From Verrucomicrobiaceae bacterium (GTDB lineage Bacteria > Verrucomicrobiota > Verrucomicrobiia > Verrucomicrobiales > V1-33): a stretch of 44,156 nucleotides of DNA. Positions 15,901-23,551 of the stretch are shown one piece after another. The translations under genes and the position numbers were made by a program. The notes below the pieces were generated by a model that saw nothing but the letters and a program-made list of their open reading frames with translations, ran no database searches and was not told where the DNA came from. The stretch is taken from assembly GCA_027486335.1 (NCBI GenBank), contig JAIXPK010000173.1:1-44156 (forward strand). Direction: 5' to 3'. The first letter of the stretch is position 1. The number at the start of each line of letters is the position of its first letter.

Positions 15901-16977
15901 ATGAGAATCGGTATCCTCAACAGCGGCGGCGACTGCCCGGGCCTGAACGCAGTTATTTACGGAGTGGTTGGCGCGGCCAACAAACTTGGCTGGGAAGTGG
16001 TAGGCTTCCGTGACGGGTTTGAGGGATTGCTGCCGCCGGGGGATTACACGATCCTTGATCCGGACAAGATTTCGGAGATTCTGAAGCTTGGGGGAACGAT
16101 CCTCGGGACGACGAACAAAGGGCATTTTGCGGCGAAGGTGGGCGAGGGGAACGTGATGCAGGTGCCTGAGGAGATCATTGAGAAGGCGAAGACGACGCTG
16201 AAGCTGCTGGAGATCCGGGCATTGGTGATTGTGGGTGGGGATGGGTCGCTGACGACGGGGATGCAGCTGATGAAGGCTGGGATTCCGGTGGTGGGTGTGC
16301 CGAAGACGATTGACAATGACCTTGCGGCGACGGCGATGACCTTCGGGTTTGACTCTGCGGTGAGCACTGTGGTGGATGCGCTGGACCGGCTGCATACGAC
16401 GGCGGACAGTCACAAGCGGGTGATGGTGGTGGAAGTGATGGGTCGGAATGCGGGCTGGATTGCGTTGTGGGGCGGGATGGCCGGGGGAGCGCACGTGATT
16501 CTGATTCCGGAGATTCCGTTCACGTTCGAGCCGATCAAGAAGGCGATCGAGGCGCGGGAAGCGAAGGGGTTGCACAGCACGATGGTGGTGGTGGCGGAGG
16601 GCGCGAAGCTGCCGGATAGCGGTTTGGTGACGAAGGAGAGGAGCTCTTCATCCGAGCACCGTTTGGGTGGTGTGGGCGAAGCGGTGGCGGCGAAGATTGC
16701 GGAGATGACGGGCAAAGAGACGAGGTCGTGCACGCTGGGTCACTTGCAGCGCGGCGGGAGTCCGACGAGCCTTGACCGGATGCTGGGGACGCGTTTCGGG
16801 GTGAAGGCGGTGAAGCTGATTGAGGACGGGAAGTTCGGGCACATGGTGAGTTATCAGGCGTACCATGTGGCCAGCGTGCCTATTGAGGAAGCGGTGGAGA
16901 AGCCGCGGTTGGTGGAGCCAGACAGCGAAGTGGTGCAGACGGCGCGCGCGGTCGGGATTTGTTTTGGCGACCGCTGA
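15901..16977 (+). CDS. pfkA: 6-phosphofructokinase (group III type)
   Basis: A 358-residue phosphofructokinase, the committed step of glycolysis. Substrate motifs are SGGDCPGLN (residues 8-16), GGDGS (112-116), PKTIDND (134-140) and VMGRNAGW (179-186). Gly115 corresponds to the position that is Gly in ATP-dependent and Asp in PPi-dependent enzymes, whereas Lys135 is the residue typical of the PPi/group III lineage (Gly in E. coli). The combination Gly plus Lys marks group III PFKs, several of which use ATP. A C-terminal tail including HMVSYQAYHVASVPIEEAV is longer than in E. coli PFK. The gene ends just before a terminator hairpin, so it is probably monocistronic or coupled to the upstream gene. 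Confidence 0.93.
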   Translation: MRIGILNSGGDCPGLNAVIYGVVGAANKLGWEVVGFRDGFEGLLPPGDYTILDPDKISEILKLGGTILGTTNKGHFAAKVGEGNVMQVPEEIIEKAKTTLKLLEIRALVIVGGDGSLTTGMQLMKAGIPVVGVPKTIDNDLAATAMTFGFDSAVSTVVDALDRLHTTADSHKRVMVVEVMGRNAGWIALWGGMAGGAHVILIPEIPFTFEPIKKAIEAREAKGLHSTMVVVAEGAKLPDSGLVTKERSSSSEHRLGGVGEAVAAKIAEMTGKETRSCTLGHLQRGGSPTSLDRMLGTRFGVKAVKLIEDGKFGHMVSYQAYHVASVPIEEAVEKPRLVEPDSEVVQTARAVGICFGDR

Positions 16978-17013
16978 GAATGAAGAATGTGACCTGAGAG
17001 ATCAGGCGGAGAG

Positions 17014-17052
17014 CAGCGGCCCTGGAGGAGATCCGGGGCCGCTGTTTGTTTT
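17014..17052 (+). terminator. Rho-independent terminator after pfkA
   Basis: CAGCGGCCC and GGGCCGCTG form a perfect 9-bp stem, extendable inward through TGGA/TCC(G) with a GGAGGAGAT-type loop, followed by TTTGTTTT. The loop is nearly the same as that of the terminator near 14680. Confidence 0.88.
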
Positions 17053-17089
17053 GAGGTTTGGAGGGGGAGCCGGTTGGGGCGGGGAGGGA

Positions 17090-17302
17090 TCAGAGGATGG
17101 AGCTGTCGTCGGAGCGTTCGAGTTTGCCGATCCGTTTTTTGAGGGATTCGAGTTCGACGGTGATGCGGTGGAGGATGGGGTAGCAGTCGTCCTGGGTTTC
17201 CTTGTCGGCGAGGTGGGGGATGGCCGGGTGGATTTTCATCATGAGGCGGGCGATGTCGCGGCAGGCGTCGCGGATTTGCTGAATGGCGTCGGGGCGTTCC
17301 AT
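17090..17302 (-). CDS. Small coiled-coil-like protein, unknown
   Basis: A 70-residue acidic protein starting at MERPDAIQQIRDACRDIARL. It is all helix by appearance: an amphipathic first helix, a LADKETQDDCYPILHRI middle and a VELESLKKRIGKLERSDD coiled-coil-like end. No signal or metal motif other than two cysteines is visible. It is divergent from the AmgK-like kinase gene across a 118-base gap and convergent with pfkA. The sequence is compositionally sensible for a real protein, but function and family were not recognised. Confidence 0.6.
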   Translation of the reverse strand: MERPDAIQQIRDACRDIARLMMKIHPAIPHLADKETQDDCYPILHRITVELESLKKRIGKLERSDDSSIL

Positions 17303-17420
17303 GGTGGGGGAAGCTGAGCGGGAAGGGGGATGGTGCAAACTGAATCCTGTCATTGCGGACTGGCTTTCGGCCCCCTACGATCGACGCCTTTTCCGACCCT
17401 TTACCGAAAATCAAGTCAGC

Positions 17421-18464
17421 ATGGATCCAGCCGTCATACCGTCACTCTGTGAGGAAAGCCGTCAGATGGTACCCGGGTGGGGTAGTGCGGTGCCGGAGGT
17501 GGTCCCGATTGAGAAGGGCGGGTCGGACCGGCGGTATTACCGGCTGACTGGGGTGGGTCGTGAGGGAGGGCCGGAGACGGCGATATTGATGGTGTATACG
17601 GCGAACCGGCCGGACAACCTGAGTTTTTTTGCGGCGACGGATGTGCTGGCGGGGGCTGGGTTGAGGATGCCGAGGATTTATGCGCATGATGGGGAGCGGC
17701 GGTGTGCGTGGCTGGAGGATCTGGGGCGAGATGATCTGTGGGAGTGGCGGGAGCGGGAGGGGGAGCGCGGGGCGTTGTACCGAAGCACCTTGAGGCAGGC
17801 GGCGAAGATTCATGCGATTGAGCCTGAGGCGTTGAGCGGGCTGGTTGGCGGGGAGTTGCAGCCGCCGTTTGATGAAGGGTTGTACCAGTGGGAGCAGGAC
17901 TATTTTTTCCGGGAGTTTGCGTCGCGGTTTTCGGTGCTGACGGCGGAGGAGCTGGAGGAAGTGAGGTTAGGGGATGGGCTGGCGGAGGTGAGGCGGACGC
18001 TGGCGGCGCTGCCGAGGCGGATGGTGCATCGGGATTTTCAGTCGCAGAACGTGATCGTGAGAGACGGGCAGGCGTGGCTGATTGATTATCAGGGATTGAG
18101 GCCGGGGCGGCCGGAGTATGATCTGGCGTCGCTGCTGTATGATCCGTATGTGAGGCTGCCGGAGGGGGAGCGGCGGGAGTTGCTGGAGTATTATGCGGGA
18201 TTGCATGGGGCCGGTGAGGCGTTCGGGAGTGATGCTGGGGTGTTTGCGCGGTGTGCGTGTCAGCGGCTGATGCAGGCGCTGGGGGCGTATGGTAAGCTGG
18301 GGGTGGGTGATGGGAAGAAGGCGTTTCTGGAGCACATTCCGAATGCGGTGGCGAATCTGCGGAGTGTGCTGGCGGAGTCGGGGTTGCTGCCGGAATTGGT
18401 GAGGGTGCTGGAATTGCGGCTGGGGGCCGTGGAAGCGGCAGGGGGGCCGCGGCTGGGGGCATGA
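17421..18464 (+). CDS. Aminoglycoside-phosphotransferase-fold sugar kinase, AmgK-like
   Basis: A 347-residue APH-fold kinase. The ATP/substrate loop EKGGSDRRYYRL (31-42) is followed by the hinge AWLEDLG, the catalytic loop MVHRDFQSQN (201-210; Asp205, Asn210) and the metal Asp in LIDYQG (Asp222), then RPEYDLASLLYDPY. This layout matches AmgK-type kinases, which phosphorylate the anomeric position of N-acetylmuramate/N-acetylglucosamine in peptidoglycan recycling. A partner MurU-like nucleotidyltransferase is not present in the window. The start MDPAVIPSL was preferred to a longer frame running through the divergent promoter. The stop overlaps the next start by 4 bases, so both are co-translated. 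Confidence 0.82.
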   Translation: MDPAVIPSLCEESRQMVPGWGSAVPEVVPIEKGGSDRRYYRLTGVGREGGPETAILMVYTANRPDNLSFFAATDVLAGAGLRMPRIYAHDGERRCAWLEDLGRDDLWEWREREGERGALYRSTLRQAAKIHAIEPEALSGLVGGELQPPFDEGLYQWEQDYFFREFASRFSVLTAEELEEVRLGDGLAEVRRTLAALPRRMVHRDFQSQNVIVRDGQAWLIDYQGLRPGRPEYDLASLLYDPYVRLPEGERRELLEYYAGLHGAGEAFGSDAGVFARCACQRLMQALGAYGKLGVGDGKKAFLEHIPNAVANLRSVLAESGLLPELVRVLELRLGAVEAAGGPRLGA

Positions 18465-19894
18465 GCGTGAGGCACACGCTGGTGTATCTACTGCTAGGAA
18501 GTGCGGTGGGGTTGCTGCTGCACCGGGAGCAGGAGCGGGGGACGCTAGCGGAACTGGACGGGCGGCATCGGGACGTGCTGATGAGAGGGCCGTGGCAGTC
18601 GGGCCCGCCGCTGGTGCCGGGGCGTGGGGCGGTGGTGTTTGCGGGGCTGGATGACAAGGATCGGGCGGACCGGGTGTTTGAGGGGTGGCCGCTGACGCCG
18701 GGGGATTGGCAGGTGGTGCTGCAGAATCTGAAGGGTTATGAGCCGAGGCAGGTGGTGGTGCCGATGGCAATGGGGGTGGAGCGGGCGGGAGCTGGGTTGG
18801 AGGCGGCGGCGCTGGCGTTGCCGCGGATGACTGGGGCGGTCGCGGTGTCGGCGGTGGCGGGAGGTGGTGGGAAGGGGATTCCGGGGGAATTGCCAGTGTT
18901 GCGGAGCGAGGGGGCGATTGAGCGGATTCCGGCGTGTCGGCGGATTGAAGGGGTGGTGGTGCCGGTGGCGGTGGGGACTGGGGAGATTGATCTTGGGGTG
19001 AAGGGGGAGCGATTGGCGGTGAGCGGCCCGTGGTGTCGTGTGCCGTTGCTGGCGCGGTACGAGGAATCGGTGGTGCCGACGGTGTTGCTGCGGGCGGTGC
19101 TGGCGTGGTGGGATGTTCCGGTGGAGAATGTCAGGGTGGTGCCGGGAGAGGCGATCTGGTGCGGGGAGAAGCTGAGGATTCCGATCGATGCGGCGGGATT
19201 TCTGGAGCTGTATCTGCCGTTTACGGAGGAGCCTGAGGTGATGAATGGCGATACGTTTGCGCTGCCTCGGGAGCAGGTGGAGGCGGCGTTGCCGGCTGGG
19301 GATCCGCAGAGGAGATTGTTAGGGTCGCTGGGTGATCGACTGGTGTGGTTCGGGATGAACGATGCGGCGAGTGCGGTGCTGCGGTTGCCGGATGGGCGGC
19401 AGGTATCGAGCGGGGCGCTGACGGCGCGGGCGGTGGCTGCGATGCAGAGCGGGCGGTTTCTGAGGCCGGTGGGGAGTCGGGTGCAGTGGGGTGCGGAAGG
19501 AATGGCGCTGCTGGCTGGGGTGTGGGTGCTGCACCGGAGGTGGCGCTGGGTGGTGCCGTGCTGGTTGGTGGCGGTGGCGGGGTGGGTAGGGGCGGGTGTG
19601 TGGATTTACCGGGACCGGGGAGAGTGGCAGGTGTGCTGGGCTGGGTTGGGAATGCTGACGGTGGCGGCGGTGCTGGCGTTTCTGCTGCCGCGGCGCGAGC
19701 GTGTGGTGGCGGGGCGGACGGGTGAGGGGAAGGAAGAGAAGGTGGTGGGGGCGGTGGATGAGGTGGCGGGTGAAGAGAGCGAAGTTAGTGGGGCGTTGGG
19801 TGCGGGGGATGGGATGGAGCGGCGGCGGCGGCGGAGGCGGCGGGAGAATGGTGAGCGGAAGACGGGGGAAACGGTGGGGACGAGGCGGCGGTGA
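18461..19894 (+). CDS. CHASE2-like sensor membrane protein without output domain
   Basis: A 477-residue membrane protein. An N-terminal transmembrane helix (TLVYLLLGSAVGLLL, about 6-20) is followed by a large extracytoplasmic domain whose VVFAGLDDKDRADRVF and WPLTPGDWQVVLQNL pattern recalls CHASE2 sensor domains. Two to three C-terminal helices follow (MALLAGVWVLHRR, WVVPCWLVAVAGWVGAGVWI, LGMLTVAAVLAFLLP). The protein then ends in a charged tail with a run of Arg (RRRRRRRR) instead of a kinase or cyclase. It is translationally coupled to the AmgK-like kinase gene. It may sense a cell-wall fragment or act as a scaffold; this is inference. Confidence 0.65.
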   Translation: MSVRHTLVYLLLGSAVGLLLHREQERGTLAELDGRHRDVLMRGPWQSGPPLVPGRGAVVFAGLDDKDRADRVFEGWPLTPGDWQVVLQNLKGYEPRQVVVPMAMGVERAGAGLEAAALALPRMTGAVAVSAVAGGGGKGIPGELPVLRSEGAIERIPACRRIEGVVVPVAVGTGEIDLGVKGERLAVSGPWCRVPLLARYEESVVPTVLLRAVLAWWDVPVENVRVVPGEAIWCGEKLRIPIDAAGFLELYLPFTEEPEVMNGDTFALPREQVEAALPAGDPQRRLLGSLGDRLVWFGMNDAASAVLRLPDGRQVSSGALTARAVAAMQSGRFLRPVGSRVQWGAEGMALLAGVWVLHRRWRWVVPCWLVAVAGWVGAGVWIYRDRGEWQVCWAGLGMLTVAAVLAFLLPRRERVVAGRTGEGKEEKVVGAVDEVAGEESEVSGALGAGDGMERRRRRRRRENGERKTGETVGTRRR

Positions 19895-19957
19895 GGGTTG
19901 GGGGGGATGGAATGGGTGCCGGGCCCTTGCAGGGAACTGGCGGCAGAGGAGCGGGAA

Positions 19958-20659
19958 TCAACGTTCGTCATCCGGGGCTCCGTATGGGTCATAAGGCCAG
20001 GAAATCTTCCTGTGTTCGTTGAACTGGGAGATGAAGGAATCAAAGTCCTCGGCCAGAGGCTCGACTCTGCCCTCCTGCATAATCCACCAAGCTACTCTGC
20101 CGTCCTTCCGCATGAGGACATGGCAACCGTTACGAGCGTGATAAAGCATCAGAGAGCCCTCCCACGCGTCGAATCCCTCAATTTCCCCATCCCAAGAGTC
20201 AGTGAAAAGTGGCCACGGAGGATCGTCATACATGAAGTGTCCGGCTGTTGTAGTATCCTCAGACAAGCCCGAAAAATGAATCATGAACTCGTGCAGGGCA
20301 GCGTGGCCCTGTAAGCCTGCCGGTGTCAATCTTGTGGTGATCCCATCCGAATCCAGAGGAGGGGGCAAATACCAGAAGTCGCCACAACCTAGCTCCTCTT
20401 CTGTCGGGCGGAACGCCCGAATCCGTCCGCCCTCGCCATAATCGACAATAGCCTCAACTCTAAACTGACTTAGCGTCTCACGCAGGGAACGGAGCGATGG
20501 GCGCTGAATTGAATCCCAACGATGAGCTATTCTGCGGGTGGCGTCCTCAGGCGTGAGACCAATAAAACCAGCAATCCAAGGGTGGAGTCGCTGCCGCAAC
20601 TTGGCGGGAATGTCGTTGGCGGGCAGGCGATACTCAGTGGGTTCGTGATAGCTGGACAT
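19958..20659 (-). CDS. SUKH (SMI1/KNR4)-like protein
   Basis: A 233-residue acidic cytosolic protein starting at MSSYHEPTEYRLPANDIPAK. The middle and C-terminus have the SUKH-like pattern: a GSLMLYHARNGCHVLM strand pair, then RKDGRVAWWIMQEGRVEPLA and the helix EDFDSFISQF. SUKH proteins are frequent immunity proteins against contact-dependent toxins, and also occur in regulatory roles. No toxin gene is visible beside it. Composition differs sharply from the housekeeping genes, with plus-strand C exceeding G. Its start overlaps the 3' end of the PEP-CTERM gene by 26 bases. The family assignment rests on pattern only. Confidence 0.55.
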   Translation of the reverse strand: MSSYHEPTEYRLPANDIPAKLRQRLHPWIAGFIGLTPEDATRRIAHRWDSIQRPSLRSLRETLSQFRVEAIVDYGEGGRIRAFRPTEEELGCGDFWYLPPPLDSDGITTRLTPAGLQGHAALHEFMIHFSGLSEDTTTAGHFMYDDPPWPLFTDSWDGEIEGFDAWEGSLMLYHARNGCHVLMRKDGRVAWWIMQEGRVEPLAEDFDSFISQFNEHRKISWPYDPYGAPDDER

Positions 20660-21284
20660 GACAGGACTCTTGAATTGCCCGGGGGGCTCGGGCTGTCGAA
20701 ACAGAACGGCAGGCGGGGAGCACGCCAGCTTGGCGGCGATTGCTGGTTGATTGGGCGACACGTGGGGGGCGTCGACGGAGCAGGAGGAAACTGCCCCCGA
20801 TCGCCAGCATGATGCTTACCGATGGTTCCGGGACCAGACTGGTGTTCAGGATCTTGGAAAACGCATAACGCTGACCATTGACGTAGGTTTCGGCAAAGAA
20901 TCTATCAATGGTTACAGATCCCGCATAGAGATCTAGTACAAGAAGCCCCTGCAGATCCTGAAAGTGTTCGCTTTGACCATAGAGACCGAAGAATCCATTC
21001 ATCTCATGAGTGCCGTCGTGCGTGAAGTCCAGAATCGGCACGTCTGCCAGCCCGTTCTCAAACACTCTAAAGCGCAGGATGTCGCCGAAATGGATTTTGT
21101 CGTCCCCATAGCTAAGACTCCAGCGACTTTGCTCAAACGGCTTCGGTGGGGTGAATGCCGGGCTGAGCGTGAGAGGTATCTCGATAGTAACGAGAGGGCT
21201 TCCTGTGATGACGGCTGCATTCGTGGAATGCATGGTGCAAGCCACTGTGAGGAGGGCTGCGAATGATGGCCAGTGGATTCGCAT
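20634..21284 (-). CDS. PEP-CTERM sorting domain protein
   Basis: A 216-residue exported protein with signal peptide MRIHWPSFAALLTVACTMHS. The body is beta-rich. The C-terminus carries the PEP-CTERM signal: VPEPS (151-155), a hydrophobic helix VSIMLAIGGSFLLL (156-169) and RRR (170-172). In known members the protein ends within a few residues of the basic cluster and is processed by an exosortase. Here a 44-residue Arg/Ser/Ala-rich tail continues, which is unusual and could reflect a lost stop codon. The gene ends inside the start region of the SUKH-like gene. The exosortase is not encoded in this window. Confidence 0.75.
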   Translation of the reverse strand: MRIHWPSFAALLTVACTMHSTNAAVITGSPLVTIEIPLTLSPAFTPPKPFEQSRWSLSYGDDKIHFGDILRFRVFENGLADVPILDFTHDGTHEMNGFFGLYGQSEHFQDLQGLLVLDLYAGSVTIDRFFAETYVNGQRYAFSKILNTSLVPEPSVSIMLAIGGSFLLLRRRPPRVAQSTSNRRQAGVLPACRSVSTARAPRAIQESCHVQLSRTH

Positions 21285-21642
21285 GATGTTATGAGTTGCA
21301 GGGGGGCCGTATCACGGTGGCAGCGGGTGGTGGCTGGTATGCTCATGCTTGGCCCCCGGAAGCTGCCATTTCTCGTGGACGCTATCAGCGGGAGGAGTTG
21401 CTGTCAAACTGGAGGACGGGCGTGAGCGCAGGCGGCAATGTGTGGGATCGGGCGGGGCTGGAAGTGAGAAGTGAGAAGTGAGAAAGGCGGGTTGGGAGCG
21501 GAGGCTTGAACGGAGGGGGTAAACCCGTACGGGGTTGGGGCGATTTTTGATGGTGATCCCGGGGCATCGCTTTGCGCCACCCCGGGCTCCTGCGTCCATT
21601 CATGGCGAGATCTGATGGAATCACTTCGGTTACATGTGCGTT
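21285..21642. other. Gene-free gap with several repeats
   Basis: This 358-base gap contains no convincing gene. It holds a GTGAGAA heptamer repeat (21461-21484), a palindromic CCCG-TAC-GGGG word near 21524, and a larger hairpin with CCCGGGG/CCCCGGG arms (21558-21586). The 5' half (21296-21450) shows nothing recognisable. Confidence 0.55.
21461..21586 (+). repeat. Composite repeat: heptamer array plus CCCGGGG hairpin
   Basis: GAAGTGAGAAGTGAGAAGTG plus AGAA (21461-21484) matches the array at 8801. Further on, CCCGGGG (21558-21564) pairs with CCCCGGG (21580-21586) around a loop containing CGC-TTT-GCG, then CTCCTGCG. The second element resembles a dispersed intergenic hairpin but has no second copy here. 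Confidence 0.55.
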
Positions 21643-22719
21643 TCATTTGAATAGTTGGCAGACGAGGCTGCGCGTTCCATCGGGACGAACCAGCCAAAAG
21701 CCTTTGTAGTCGGCGACCACTTTTGGTGGTTTCGTGGATGGTTCGTTACAGTAGAGCTGCCAGTAGACGGCATACGGGCAACCGAAACGATGTGCCTCTG
21801 CGAGGAGTGCGGCGGTGCGCTCAAAAGCCAGCTGTGGAGTCGCCTCCGATTCCGCCAGACCGAACTCGCCCACATAAACGCCATGCTCGCCGAACGGCTT
21901 CGTCTGGCGCTTGTGTTTCGCGATGAAAGCCAGCGCCTCGGCGAAGTGCGTCGGGGAATCCTTTGTATCCCATGCGGAATAGGATGCCAGATCCACGGGG
22001 ACCTGCGGCAACACGTCGGTTGTGACGCCTGGCGCGCCCTGTACGAGCGACTGCCTGACGAGGTTGACCTCGCAGGCGTGGAAGACCCGTGCGCCTCCGA
22101 TGGTGAGTTCCGCACGCGCACGAGTGACTCCGCGTTGCCGGGCCGTCAGCCAGCGAATCATCGCTGCCGTTGCGGCGGGGGTGGGTTTGGTGGCGGGATC
22201 AAAGCTGCCGCGCAAGGCCCAATCGCCTTCCCAGTTCTGGATGATGAACGTTTTGCGGGTGTGGGTGTAGGTGCGGAGCAAGTGGCGGGTCAGGGAGGCG
22301 AAACATGCTTCCTCGGCCTGCTCATCATCGGCTGAAAAGCTCTCACGCCAGTAAGCAGCAGAGCGCCCCGGGCGAAAGGCGGTCAGGATGAAAGTGTCGA
22401 ACTCCCTTGCGAACAGTGCGCGGTAGTAGGGAGTATCTGCGAGGGCATCAAGCGTCGTCACGCTGGGCCACTGCGAGTGAAATGGATAAAGCTTCGGCGA
22501 TGGGTTATCGGTGTCGAGGCTCAAACTCACCTTGATGCACCTTGCTCCGATTGCGTGTGCCGTCGCTGCGCCTTCGTTCAGGTAGTCGGTCTCTGAAAAG
22601 GAATACAGTCCGCCGATATGCGCCACGCCCAACTGAGTCCGCGTGGGAGATGGTGACGTTTGAGCAAAGGTCGGGATCGGCAGGCCTGCAAGTAGTCCGA
22701 TGAAGTGGTTTCGTCGCAT
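21643..22719 (-). CDS. Secreted TIM-barrel glycosidase-like protein
   Basis: A 358-residue exported protein with signal peptide MRRNHFIGLLAGLPIPTFAQ. The mature part has the alternating strand/helix pattern of a (beta/alpha)8 barrel: GARCIKVSLSLD, FDTFILTAFR, FIIQNWEGDW (residues 158-167), PVDLASYSAW and VYVGEFGLAE (281-290). Glu164 after a conserved Asn-Trp and Glu285 in GEFG sit where the acid/base and nucleophile of clan GH-A enzymes are found, so a glycoside hydrolase role is suggested. No exact family was recognised. It lies in the atypical-composition island, convergent with no neighbour and downstream of a broken small gene. Confidence 0.65.
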   Translation of the reverse strand: MRRNHFIGLLAGLPIPTFAQTSPSPTRTQLGVAHIGGLYSFSETDYLNEGAATAHAIGARCIKVSLSLDTDNPSPKLYPFHSQWPSVTTLDALADTPYYRALFAREFDTFILTAFRPGRSAAYWRESFSADDEQAEEACFASLTRHLLRTYTHTRKTFIIQNWEGDWALRGSFDPATKPTPAATAAMIRWLTARQRGVTRARAELTIGGARVFHACEVNLVRQSLVQGAPGVTTDVLPQVPVDLASYSAWDTKDSPTHFAEALAFIAKHKRQTKPFGEHGVYVGEFGLAESEATPQLAFERTAALLAEAHRFGCPYAVYWQLYCNEPSTKPPKVVADYKGFWLVRPDGTRSLVCQLFK

Positions 22720-22887
22720 TGTGTGGAGTGTGCGCTAGCGGCCTGATGGGGTTCGAGTTGCCTGCATGAAAGCCACACTCGATGGAATGAGTAACCGAAT
22801 GCCAGCAGAGGTCAAGGGGTTGAGGGCGACCGCGCCGGGTGTGCCAGACCGGTGGAGCGCATGGTCGGAGTTGCCGTCATATAGAGT

Positions 22888-23188
22888 TCATCGGGTGTCT
22901 GTATTGGCGTCGCTGAGCGCCTCCTGGCGCGTGGCAGCCGGAAACTCCGAAAACTGCTGTGCCAAAATCTCCGTGGCTTTGTCGTAGGTAAGTTGCCGTG
23001 CCCAAACCTTCTGCGCGAGATCCATTGCGGCGATGGGAAAGGCGCATCGCCCGCTGAGCGGCGAGATGAACGGTATCAAAGCCTGCGGACGCGAACTGGG
23101 AGTCGAGTGCCTGGAATGTGGCAATGCCCGCTGCCCTGTAGTGCTCGCTGGCTTTCTTGTATGCGGTGTCCATCAACGCGTCATTCAT
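22888..23188 (-). pseudogene. Small hypothetical gene, frameshifted near 23045
   Basis: Two overlapping frames form one sensible protein. The first frame gives MNDALMDTAYKKASEHYRAA through FDTVHLAAQRAM. The next frame continues with FPIAAMDLAQKVWARQLTYD and ends QEALSDANTDTR. Joined by removing one C in the ATGCGCC region (about 23044-23047), they make a helical protein of about 99 residues. Without the correction the first frame runs into a Ser/Gly/His-rich tail unlike a real protein (to 22877). This is either a true inactivating mutation or a sequencing error. The family was not recognised. Confidence 0.6.
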
Positions 23189-23269
23189 GGAGTGTGCGTA
23201 GCATCGTCGATCGTTGGAACGCATGGAGGGCTGAAAGCCATTTCATGTGAATTGTGAGAATTGTTTCGG

Positions 23270-23551
23270 TCACATGTGTGACTCCATTTCGGTGTCGAAG
23301 GCAAATATGATGTAAAGTGTAGAACTAGCTGCCGAGCAGATCCAGGACGGGAGGTAAAAACGCCCGGACCTCCGGGAGAATATCAGTGTGATCGAAAGTA
23401 CAATCAGGAGAACGGCCGCGATCGGGGCGAAAAAGAGCGCAGCCTTGAACTCGCCCCGAGTATTCTTAGTAGCGAACACGAACAGAGTGAGAAGGGCGAC
23501 AATTACCCAAGCTGAAAAAGGCAGGAGAAGTCCGAAGGCGATTTTCTTCAT
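23270..23551 (-). CDS. Small polytopic membrane protein
   Basis: A 93-residue protein with three hydrophobic segments: about 4-27 (IAFGLLLPFSAWVIVALLTL), 38-58 (AALFFAPIAAVLLIVLSITL) and 68-84 (LPSWICSAASSTLYIIF). A short basic loop (FSRRSGR) separates the last two, so the N-terminus is probably cytoplasmic. The ATG gives the typical MKKIAFG start. No family was recognised. It is the last gene before the tandem repeat block and shares the balanced composition of the island. Confidence 0.6.
   Translation of the reverse strand: MKKIAFGLLLPFSAWVIVALLTLFVFATKNTRGEFKAALFFAPIAAVLLIVLSITLIFSRRSGRFYLPSWICSAASSTLYIIFAFDTEMESHM

Noticed and set aside
22766..22987. Plus-strand 73-codon frame
   Set aside because: It lies over the gap and the frameshifted minus-strand gene, with no ribosome site or recognisable sequence.
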